A DNA stretch of 17,425 nt from Lachnospiraceae bacterium (GTDB lineage Bacteria; Bacillota; Clostridia; Lachnospirales; Lachnospiraceae). Shown in pieces: positions 7,801 to 15,000 of this stretch. A model generated the notes under the pieces. The model did no database searches. It saw only the letters and a list, made by a program, of their open reading frames with translations, and was not told the DNA's origin. A program made the position numbers and the translations under genes. The stretch spans positions 1 through 17,425 of the forward strand of contig JAAWLS010000009.1 of assembly GCA_022798035.1 (NCBI GenBank). The letters are read 5' to 3'. Each line of letters begins with the position of its first letter. Within the stretch, counting starts at the first letter, position 1.

Positions 7801-9079
7801 CGATAAAAAGAGATTTTCCGGTAACAGAAATAATTTTCTGATACTCTCCTTCCCCTATTGTCTGCATATTGGAAAGTTTTCTGTTCTGCACTCCCTCGGA
7901 AAGAATCAAAAAAAGTGCGTCACAGAGATGCCTCACCTGCCCGCTGGTATAAATGCTCTTCTGGTAATCAAACTGTACATCCAGTCCACCGCTCTCATTG
8001 TAAAAAAGATTAAAAGTAATGTGATTCTGCATGCCTCCGGCGACATTAAAGCGGACTTGAAAAGGCAAATCTGTCCGAAAAGAGAAACGATAAAAGTTAA
8101 ACACATACTCAGAGACAGTATCTGCAATCACATTCTCCTCCCGCAGTCTGGAGAGAATCTCATCAAAACCAGCGTCTTTGTGGGCTGAGGCCTCCCTCGC
8201 CGCCTTTTTCACTTTCCGGCACAATGTCCCAAAAGTATCTTCCGGCGACACCGAAACCCGTACCGGAACCAGAAGGGTATAGCATCCCAGACATTCCTTC
8301 TGCTCTTTGGTTCGATTCAGCCGGGGCATCAAAAAGACCGCATCCGGCCGGTCTGTGGCCTGTGCCAGATAAAAAGCATAGGCAGCGGCAGCTATATACG
8401 GAATGGAAACGTCTTCCTGCCTCCCCAAAAACTTCATGGACTGTAAGATGATATCCGGCAGGGGAACCCGGTAACTGCCGTATTCCATTCCTGTCGCTTT
8501 TCCGGAAAATATGGAAGGCTCAAACTCTGCATCAGAAAAATATCCGCTCCAGAAACTGCTGTCCCCTTTTATCCCATTCCCACAGCGGGCAGCGAACAAA
8601 GAAGGCTTGATTTTCTTTCCTGCAAGTACATCCAGCACCCTCTGCACAAATAAGCTCATACCATAACCGTCTATGATAATATGGTGGAACCGCACATACA
8701 AAAAGACTCCACCTTCTAAAAGGGGAATCACTTCTGCCTGATACAGGCTGCCCTCCAGATTCATAGGCTGTCTGTCGGCACTGTCCATATATTCTTCCGC
8801 TGCATCCGCAGACTGTTCTTCTGTTATACGGCATGCATCCTTTTTCTCTCTGCCATAGTCCATACGCCATCCCTTTTGGGTGGGGCGCAAAAAGGCTGCA
8901 AAAATATCTGCGCTGTCCAGCACGATATCCGCCGCCTTCTTCACCTGCTGAGACGTATGCCTGGGCAGAAAAAGCTTTAGAGAAATTGTATTTTTTCCGC
9001 TGCCTGGGCAGCTCAGCTCTGTCATTGCAATTTCTCTCTGAGATAAATTCAGTCCATCCATTTGTCTCTCTGTTATCAT
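4886..9079 (-). CDS. NRPS, single module C-A-T with terminal thioester reductase
   Basis: 1397 residues from the ATG at 9077-9079, which has GGAG 8 bases upstream; the ATG at 9085 has it only 2 bases away. Domains: condensation about 8-423 with intact HHIIIDG (132-138); adenylation about 428-913 with YTSGTTGRPKG (574-584), GYGPTE (717-722) and the A10 lysine in NGKTD; carrier about 923-998 with LGGDS (phosphopantetheine on Ser959); reductase about 1035-1397 with nucleotide-binding GVTGYLG (1042-1048) and catalytic YIYSK (1199-1203). Aligned by eye to GrsA, the specificity code reads D-I-F-H-L-A-G-I-G-K, which matches no substrate I know. The reductase would release the thioester as an aldehyde or alcohol. 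The condensation domain starts the protein, so its donor must come from another carrier or an acyl-CoA. The first C motif (LNLSQREIAMTEL) is divergent. The gene sits 18 bp after the STAS gene. Confidence 0.95.
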   Translation of the reverse strand: MITERQMDGLNLSQREIAMTELSCPGSGKNTISLKLFLPRHTSQQVKKAADIVLDSADIFAAFLRPTQKGWRMDYGREKKDACRITEEQSADAAEEYMDSADRQPMNLEGSLYQAEVIPLLEGGVFLYVRFHHIIIDGYGMSLFVQRVLDVLAGKKIKPSLFAARCGNGIKGDSSFWSGYFSDAEFEPSIFSGKATGMEYGSYRVPLPDIILQSMKFLGRQEDVSIPYIAAAAYAFYLAQATDRPDAVFLMPRLNRTKEQKECLGCYTLLVPVRVSVSPEDTFGTLCRKVKKAAREASAHKDAGFDEILSRLREENVIADTVSEYVFNFYRFSFRTDLPFQVRFNVAGGMQNHITFNLFYNESGGLDVQFDYQKSIYTSGQVRHLCDALFLILSEGVQNRKLSNMQTIGEGEYQKIISVTGKSLFIEPDDTISSLFRRAVKKYRDRPAVYAGDVTMSFEELDEMSDRIACGLLRCGVQKGDGAAFLLKRDFRLIPAILGISKAGAAFIPIDPAYPMERISYIVENSRARCILSSKDVEIAENYDYIEIDALAAQEPELDMLPQIGQEDLAYMIYTSGTTGRPKGVMLSHRGIANIVHPDNNPFNRDVTKNCHGIAAIGSICFDISLFEIFVPLMNGLFVELGSEKAMLDAGELAAHILRHHADMLHCTPSRILAYLGNEEFSKALCHVKAILAAGEVLPGSLVRRLKDTYKIRMYNGYGPTETTIGATITEAGDTESIGRPIGNMGVVLLNQNRRPVPFGAVGEICVYGSGVGIGYKDRPEETKSKYIIWNGIRIYRTGDLGYFSKEKNLIYCGRNDRQVKLRGLRIELSEIENVMGEFPGIASCSCMVRKIDKTEHLVGFYTVVGKGAVNEEQLKKHMKSRLTSYMVPDVIKELAEMPQTPNGKTDWKALEAEPLTYTRVYRKPETEKERQICSVFEETLKVSQIGLDDNFFELGGDSLSAAAAVLCIEETLNLRENQLEFGDLYRFPTPALLLEKIYKKQETDCGFDIKNLNYQGVDEYLKLHVENEITCSHLGNVLVTGVTGYLGIHILIDLLRHPECCDKIVCLARPKRKLSAEKRVKSSLFYYAEEDFSCNYGEKWLVVEGDITEDSIFARPCPVSIDTIINSAADVAHFSYGDDLDRINRAGVRNLIDYAQKEHAMLCQISTISVSGMTMESRTKEPFCEKDFYVGQEIHNKYIYSKYMAEYEMLRAAVDEGLKIKILRVGNLQGRISDGEFQMNLHSNAFTRQFSSYIKMGAVPQSVYEGSVNFSPVDETAHNIVTLTATGEGGAVFHVYPPVELKFADLFEEVRAMGSPIEVLPEREFEELLRKLRQTEEGRERLQGLVTNEYAKDYHEIPVIQEITERRLEKLSGGWSVITDEYIRKYLSALQGMGLF

Positions 9080-9097
9080 AACCATGTCTCCGCTATC

Positions 9098-9394
9098 TTA
9101 CTCAATTGTCAAAATGTCTGCAAACCCGGTCACTTCAAATATTTCCATAATGGTGTCATTAACGTTTGTCACCTGCATGGTTCCCTGTTTGTTCATGGTT
9201 TTCTGAGCTCCCAAAAGAACTCGAAGTCCTGCAGATGACAGATAGTCCAGCCCTTTCATGTCGATGGTCAGTTCTGTGATTCCCTCAATGGAATTTTTTA
9301 AAGCTTCTTCCAGCTCCGGCGCTGTATTGGTATCCAGTCTTCCTTCCAGTGCCAGACACAAATTGCTTCCGTTTCCTGTTTTTGCTATCTTCAT
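9098..9394 (-). CDS. STAS-domain anti-sigma factor antagonist (SpoIIAA/RsbV-like)
   Basis: 98 residues, essentially one STAS domain. The LEGRLDTNTAPELEEAL opening and the IDMKGLDYLSSAGLRVLL stretch (44-61) are diagnostic. By alignment to SpoIIAA, Ser54 is the expected phosphoacceptor. AGGGG and AAGGA runs lie just before the ATG. Such proteins, when unphosphorylated, bind an RsbW-type kinase and free its other partner. This window encodes two RsbW-like domains (3003-3410 and the C-terminus of the exporter at 10225-11997) and one PP2C phosphatase (3407-4870), so the STAS protein is the likely hub. It is the first gene after an internal promoter and lies 18 bp before an NRPS gene, an unusual neighbour for a sigma-regulation protein. 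Confidence 0.95.
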   Translation of the reverse strand: MKIAKTGNGSNLCLALEGRLDTNTAPELEEALKNSIEGITELTIDMKGLDYLSSAGLRVLLGAQKTMNKQGTMQVTNVNDTIMEIFEVTGFADILTIE

Positions 9395-9433
9395 TTCCTT
9401 TTCCCCTTCCTCAATGGCCTGTCTCTGCAGTCA

Positions 9434-9445
9434 ACTGCCGGCAGT
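9434..9445. repeat. perfect 12-bp palindrome in the STAS leader
   Basis: ACTGCCGGCAGT is fully self-complementary and lies about 17-28 bases downstream of the start point predicted from the -10 element at 9469-9474, in the untranslated leader of the STAS gene. It could be an operator for a dimeric repressor or contribute to RNA structure. No matching copy was noticed elsewhere in the window by eye. Confidence 0.35.
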
Positions 9446-9468
9446 CCATTTTTTCTATCGTTATTTGC

Positions 9469-9477
9469 ATTATATCA
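9469..9477 (-). promoter_or_regulatory. extended -10 promoter upstream of the STAS gene
   Basis: On the minus strand TGATATAAT is a perfect TATAAT with the TGn extension, about 75 bp before the STAS ATG, in the only sizeable gap of the gene block. The -35 position (about 9492-9497, GCAGAA) does not resemble TTGACA, so the promoter either relies on the extended -10 or needs an activator. It would drive the STAS gene through to the sensor kinase independently of the NRPS1-exporter-transferase part. Confidence 0.55.
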
Positions 9478-9508
9478 AATCACAATTCCCTTTCTGCTTT
9501 CACGTCAT

Positions 9509-9538
9509 AATTAGCATTTTTTTCAGCATATTTTGCAT
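9509..9538 (-). promoter_or_regulatory. candidate LytTR-type direct repeat (9 bp, 12-bp spacer, 9 bp)
   Basis: On the minus strand ATGCAAAAT and ATGCTAATT (7 of 9 identical) are separated by exactly 12 bp, the architecture used by LytTR regulators such as AgrA and ComE. The proximal repeat ends about 12 bp upstream of the expected -35 position, where an activator would sit. The bases themselves do not closely match the AgrA or ComE consensus and the region is A/T-rich, so chance is possible. Confidence 0.3.
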
Positions 9539-9562
9539 CAGCCAAACATTTTTCCGGCCGGG

Positions 9563-10228
9563 TCAGAAATAAAAAGGCCGGCGGAAACACACTGCCGCAT
9601 AATACTCTTCAAGCCGAATTTCCTTGAACTGATAATCTGCCACATCCAAATCATGAAAAACATCTGCCCGTCCATCTGGCATAATGCGGATTTCAAAGGA
9701 ATTTAGGGGAAGGGAAAACCCTGTCCCCGCTGCCTTTGTAAAGCTCTCTTTCAATGTCCACAGACGGTAAAAGGCTTCTCTGCGCTTTTTTCCCTCTGGC
9801 TGCCCGGCAATATACTGATATTCACCGGAAGAAAAGAACCTCTTTGCCAGCTCCATATCTGCATCCTGCATTTTCTCAATATCACAGCCTGCCTCCACCT
9901 CCGCAAACACAGCCAGAACCATCTCTCCGGAATGAGATAAATTAAAATGAATGCTTGGGTGTTCCGGCAGATAAGGCTTTCCATTTTCTCCATAGGCAAC
10001 GACAGCCTCACGCTCCTGCAGTCCATAATTTTCCAGTCCCTTTTTCATCAGAATCCCCGCCGCCAGAGACAGCCTTTTGTCCTCCAGGCGCATATAAGAA
10101 TCTACTTTTTTACGGCGCGCAATTGACAGTGATTTGTAATGTTCGTCAAAATGCGATTCGTCCTTCAATTCTTTCGTATGCATTAAGTACAGCTTTGCGC
10201 CGTATTTTTCTATCACCAAATGCTTCAT
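9563..10228 (-). CDS. Sfp-type 4'-phosphopantetheinyl transferase
   Basis: 221 residues, the usual length for an Sfp-type enzyme. It transfers phosphopantetheine from coenzyme A to the carrier-domain serines of the two NRPSs. Motifs in order: GKPYL (83-87), HFNLSHS (94-100), GCDIE with Mg ligands Asp116 and Glu118, and WTLKESFTKA with Trp157, Lys160 and Glu161. The ATG overlaps the exporter's TGA by 4 bp (ATGA), indicating translational coupling, and AGGAG lies 9 bases upstream. It ends the first part of the gene block; the next gene starts after 168 bp. A CCGGCC/GGCCGG inverted repeat spans its stop codon. Confidence 0.96.
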   Translation of the reverse strand: MKHLVIEKYGAKLYLMHTKELKDESHFDEHYKSLSIARRKKVDSYMRLEDKRLSLAAGILMKKGLENYGLQEREAVVAYGENGKPYLPEHPSIHFNLSHSGEMVLAVFAEVEAGCDIEKMQDADMELAKRFFSSGEYQYIAGQPEGKKRREAFYRLWTLKESFTKAAGTGFSLPLNSFEIRIMPDGRADVFHDLDVADYQFKEIRLEEYYAAVCFRRPFYF

Positions 10229-11997
10229 TCTTCCCTGCTCCTCTTCATGTTCAATTCCATAATCGTATTATTCATATTCAGTACCCGCATATACTGAAAT
10301 CCTGACATCATTTTCTGCAGTATCGGAATACCTCCCACTACCGGCCCATCCTGAATGCGGCTTTGTTCCAGAGGATTAAAGGGGATGCCGTCATCCCGAA
10401 TCCGCAGAATATAGCTGCCGTCCTGAACTGTGAAACTGATGTCGATATAATTCTCTCTGTCGCTGCGATAGCCGTACCGAATAATATTGACGGCGATTTC
10501 TTCTAAAGCCATGCCCAGGAACCCGGCGTCTCTCTCACTGATACCGTTATCCGCACAAAAATCCATCAGATTATCCCGAAATTCTGACACATTCTCCAGA
10601 CAATTTCCCATGGAAAAATCCAGACAGGTTTCATTCTCCACTGAGGGCAGCATGTATCTGCCTCCATCCGGAAGTTTTCCGGCTCTCTGGGCCGTTATCC
10701 GATACAGCACCCCCAAAAGAATCGTCAGCATTTCACTTACCGCCGCGGCAATGCACACTCCTTCCAGTCCCAGCCAGAAGATCCCTGCCAGCGTCAGAGG
10801 CACAATCACTGCAAATCCCTGAAGAACTGTGATAACGGTGGAAAGCCCCGGCTGCAAAATCGTCTGATAATAGGACATCAGGAACTTGTTGTACACATAG
10901 AAGGGGAAACTGCATGCAAAAATGCGCAGCGCCGTCTTGCACAACGCCAGCATTTCTCCCCCTTCAATGCCAAAAAGGGCTGCAATCGCCTGTGGAAAGG
11001 CCAGAAACAAAAATAACAGTACTGCAATCGCCAGATAGCTGTACAGAAGAACTTTTCTGCAGAGCATACGGATTCCGTAATAATCTCTTTCCCCGTAGAG
11101 GATTCCAGCAATATTGGGAATCAGGCCGATAATACCTCCCACGCACAGTTCTGCAATCAGCACCGCATTGGCACAGACAGAATACACTGCCATAGAATCT
11201 GAGCCCAGAAACCGCACAATGGCAGAGTTGATAATCACAGATTTCAGAGCCGACATCATGGTAAATGCTGCGCTTGGTATTCCAGCCCTGGCCGCCAGTT
11301 TCACATGGGAAATCGTTCCTCTTTTTAACTTCTGCAGCTTCAGCATTCTGTGGGGAGAGCGCAGATAGAAGATAACCGTCACCATGCCTGTCAAATACCC
11401 AATTACTGTGGACAATGCGCTGCCGGCCATTCCCATGTGAAAGACTTTGAGAAGCAGAATGTCCAGCCCCAGATTTACCACATTGGCAATGATAAAAAGC
11501 GCGCTGCCAAGCTGGGGATGATTATCTGCATTCATAAAATAACAAACAATAATTGCAGCCGTTAAAATAGGAATTCCTCCAAAATTCACGGCCAGATAAG
11601 GCTCCACCAAAGATGCCATCTCATCACTTCCAGCAAGAAGCACTGAAAGAGGGGAGGCGAGAACAGGAGTCAACAGCGCAAAAAGAAGCGCTGCCAAAAC
11701 TCCGGCTGCCAGGGAAGCGCCAAACACTTCCCCCGCCTTTTCTGTCTCTCTTTTTCCCAGCAGCACCGCCGTCTCGGCAGCTCCTCCCATAGCCAGCATT
11801 ACAGCCGGCATCTGCAAGAGCAGCAGCACCGGCATGGAAAGTTCAATCGCCGCCATGGCGTCAGGGCCTAAGATATTTCCCACAATCATGCCGTCTACCA
11901 CATTGCCCAGCTGCATTGCCACTGTCATCAAAATTCCCGGCAGAATGTACTGGTGGATTTTCCTGTTGATTAAAAATCCATTTCTCTCCATATTCAT
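10225..11997 (-). CDS. MATE-family exporter fused to a C-terminal RsbW/SpoIIAB-like ATP-binding domain
   Basis: 590 residues against about 450 for an ordinary MATE transporter. Residues about 10-435 carry some twelve membrane segments and MATE features (MQLGNVVDGMIVGNILGPDAMAA at 28-50; a second half starting near 230), so it should export small molecules using an ion gradient. Residues about 455-590 form a HATPase_c_2 domain: N-box ALEEIAVNIIRYGYR with Glu500 and Asn504, G1 box IRDDGIPFNP with Asp535/Gly537, and a lid region GGIPILQKM (555-563) in which the usual GLG reads GIP. The family equivalent phosphorylates or binds STAS proteins, and one is encoded nearby. It follows NRPS1 by 6 bp and overlaps the transferase by 4 bp. 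A second ATG at 11991 has GGGGG 6 bases upstream and may be the true start. The fusion frame is continuous, with no sign of a frameshift. Confidence 0.93.
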   Translation of the reverse strand: MNMERNGFLINRKIHQYILPGILMTVAMQLGNVVDGMIVGNILGPDAMAAIELSMPVLLLLQMPAVMLAMGGAAETAVLLGKRETEKAGEVFGASLAAGVLAALLFALLTPVLASPLSVLLAGSDEMASLVEPYLAVNFGGIPILTAAIIVCYFMNADNHPQLGSALFIIANVVNLGLDILLLKVFHMGMAGSALSTVIGYLTGMVTVIFYLRSPHRMLKLQKLKRGTISHVKLAARAGIPSAAFTMMSALKSVIINSAIVRFLGSDSMAVYSVCANAVLIAELCVGGIIGLIPNIAGILYGERDYYGIRMLCRKVLLYSYLAIAVLLFLFLAFPQAIAALFGIEGGEMLALCKTALRIFACSFPFYVYNKFLMSYYQTILQPGLSTVITVLQGFAVIVPLTLAGIFWLGLEGVCIAAAVSEMLTILLGVLYRITAQRAGKLPDGGRYMLPSVENETCLDFSMGNCLENVSEFRDNLMDFCADNGISERDAGFLGMALEEIAVNIIRYGYRSDRENYIDISFTVQDGSYILRIRDDGIPFNPLEQSRIQDGPVVGGIPILQKMMSGFQYMRVLNMNNTIMELNMKRSREE

Positions 11998-12003
11998 CCC
12001 CCG

Positions 12004-15000
12004 TCAATCAATTTTCCCATCGAAGAATCCCAGACTTTCCAGTGCTCCCAGAGCATTGCGCAGATAATTTCCGTCAGGCATAGGCCATTTAAAGCCCAGC
12101 CGGTAAAGAACTTTTGTGGTAAAGCTGTTCTCCGCATCAATGTAAACGCTCTTGGTATCTTTGTCGCTGGACAGATATGCAATTAAACCAGATATCAGTT
12201 CATTTTTATTCTCATCTTCAAGCGCCCGCTCAAGAGCCTCCTGAAACTCCTCATCACTCACTGTCTCGACTGGAATGCCGACAGCATTCATCTGCAGAAT
12301 CACATCTGCCATCTGAATCACATAACTGCTGTAGGCGTGGAACACACTGAAATCACTCTCTGCTCCGGCAAGCCTCACAATGGCGTCCGCGGTAGAGTCA
12401 ATAGGGGAAAACTCCGCAGGCATATCCAAGAGGGAAACCGGGAATTTGCCAAGAGCTACATATCCGCGCAGTGTCCGCATAAATCCATTGGTGACAGAGT
12501 TAATCTGGAACTCTCCGTCACTGACACGGCTCATCAGATTTCCCACTCTGATTACTCTTCCTTTCATTCCCTCAGCCACAGCTTCCAGAACGGCCCGTTC
12601 TGCCCGGAATTTTGTGTCGATATATTTGTTGGTAATGTTCTGTCCAAAATCCAGTTCATTCTCATGAATCTTCTTCTCCTCCGGGAACTTGCCGCCTACG
12701 TTCTCTCCGGCAACGCTCACTGTGGAGATTTGAATCAGGCTTCTGTCTGTCTCCATACAGAGCTGAATCAGATTCAGCACTCCCTGGTAATTAATTCTCT
12801 CTAACGTATCGTCTGCGGAAAAATGTTTTACACAAGCTGCGCAGTTGATGACCTGGTCAAACTCATACTCTCTCAGACGGCTTACACTGTCTTTCTCTGT
12901 TATATCTCCTTCCAGCACCACGATTCTGTTTCCGAAAAGTTCCTCATAAGGATTGCTGAAATAGTACACCAGCATACTCTTAAGCCTCTTTTCCACAGAG
13001 GAGGCATTTCCCTTCCTCAACAGACAGTAAATGGTGCTTTGGCTGTTCTCTATCAGAGTTTTCAGAATGTGGGAACCCAGGAATCCGGTAGCTCCCGTCA
13101 AGAGGACATTCCCTGGCAGACCTGGCCGAATCTCATCCACATGTTCCAGGGTATTCTGTTCCAGCACCTGCTGCAGCACATCTTGATTTCCTGCTTCCTT
13201 TTCCTTATGAACTGTCTGTTCTTCCGTTTCTCCTTGAGCCCGCTCCTGCAGCAGATACTCCTCTAAGGCGAGAGGCGTCTTGTATTCAAATAAATCGGCA
13301 TAAGAAATTTCAATTCCCGCACTCATGCACTTCATGGCTACTTTCGAGGCGGAGAGAGAAGTTCCTCCATTTTCAAAGAAATCATCTTCGATTCCAACCT
13401 GCTCCAAGCCGAGCGCCATTCCAAATATTTCACATAGCTTACGCTGCAGCTTGGTGCGGGGCTCTACGTAATTTTTCTTCTCCATGGTGTACTCTGGTTC
13501 CGGAAGGGCCCGCTTATCTACCTTGCCGTTATTGGTAAGGGGCAGTTCTTCTAACTGCATCAATACGCTTGGCACCATGTAAGGAGTCAGATATTTCTGC
13601 ATATAGCAGGTCAGATTCTGTTTCTCCACCTGTTCCTCTGCCACAAAATAGCCGCACAGGAACTGAATGGAATCTTTCTCTTTCACAAGGACAACGCTGG
13701 ATTTTACTGTGGGGTACTGGTTCATGACATTTTCAATTTCATCCAGTTCTACACGAAGTCCCCTCAGTTTCACCTGGTTATCCATCCTGCCCATAAACTC
13801 TATTTTTCCGTGATGATTCCACTTGGCCAAATCGCCGCTGCGATAAGATTTCTTTCCTTCAAAGCGAATGAATTTGTCTTTTGTCATCTCCGGTTTACCC
13901 ACGTAACCTCTTCCCACGCCGTCTCCTATGATAAGCAGCTCACCCGGCACTCCGGCAGGAAGGAGATTTCTGTATTTGTCTATCATCACCATCTTAGTAT
14001 TGGCCATAGGCTTTCCAATGGTAATCTTTTCTCCTGTCACCTGCTCAAAGGCACAGCCAATGGTAGTCTCCGTGGGCCCGTACCCGTTAAACACCACCGC
14101 CTGGCTTCCCAGAGCCATAATCTTGTCATAAAGAGCGTCCGGAAATGCTTCTGCTCCCACATTGAACACCTTTATCTGAGACAAGGAATCTTTCATCTCC
14201 GGCATATCAATGATATTTGTCAGGAAGGATGGGGTGCAGGTCATCATATCCACACCATGCTCTGTGATTAATTGAGAGAGAGCCATGGGATTGTGAATTT
14301 CCTCTTCATTCGCCATGCAGACGGTGATTCCATGATACAGTGGAATACATTCTTCCAAAATGGACACATCAAAAGTAATAGCCGCAAAAGCCAGAGACAC
14401 TGTGGCATTCTGCACATAGGAGCGGGCCTCCACATTGTACGGATTATCATTTACATAATTTACCAGATTGCGGTGCTCTATCATCACGCCTTTGGGCTTT
14501 CCGGTGGAGCCGGAAGTGTAGATACAGTAGCAAAGCTGTTCCGGTCTCACGTCCACATTTGGATTCTCTGTACTGCCTTCTGACAGAAGTTCCTCCACCA
14601 CAAGCACTTTTGCATTTAACTGCTTCACAAACTGGCTGCGCTCTTTTGCAATCTCTCTTGTGAGAATGACAAATCCTGCACCGGAATCCTCCAGAATATA
14701 GGAAATACGCTCATCGGGATATTCGGGGTCGATAGGAAGAAAGGCACCTCCCGCTTTCATAATACCCTGTCTTGCCGCGTACACATCCACCGTCCGGGGC
14801 AGCATCACACCCACCATCTGCTCTGAAACAAGTCCCAGCTCCAGCAGATGATTTGCAATTTTATTGGCGTTCTTATTGAGCTCACGGAAAGTCCGTCTCT
14901 CTCCATTGGCAATCACCGCTGTTTTCTTTGGGTATAACAGCACCTGGTGCTCAAAGAGACGGTTAGCCGTGGTCTGCTCTACCGGACAATCTGTCTCGTT

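Noticed and set aside
9552..9582. CCGGCC/GGCCGG inverted repeat at the end of the transferase gene as a terminator
   Set aside because: The loop is about 16 bases and no U tract follows the stem on the minus strand; it also overlaps the stop codon. It may slow transcription but is not a convincing terminator.
12337..12804. 155-codon open frame on the plus strand, and similar long plus-strand frames at 13810-14271 and 12823-13266
   Set aside because: All are opposite the well-conserved reductase and adenylation coding sequence of NRPS1 and show no motif.
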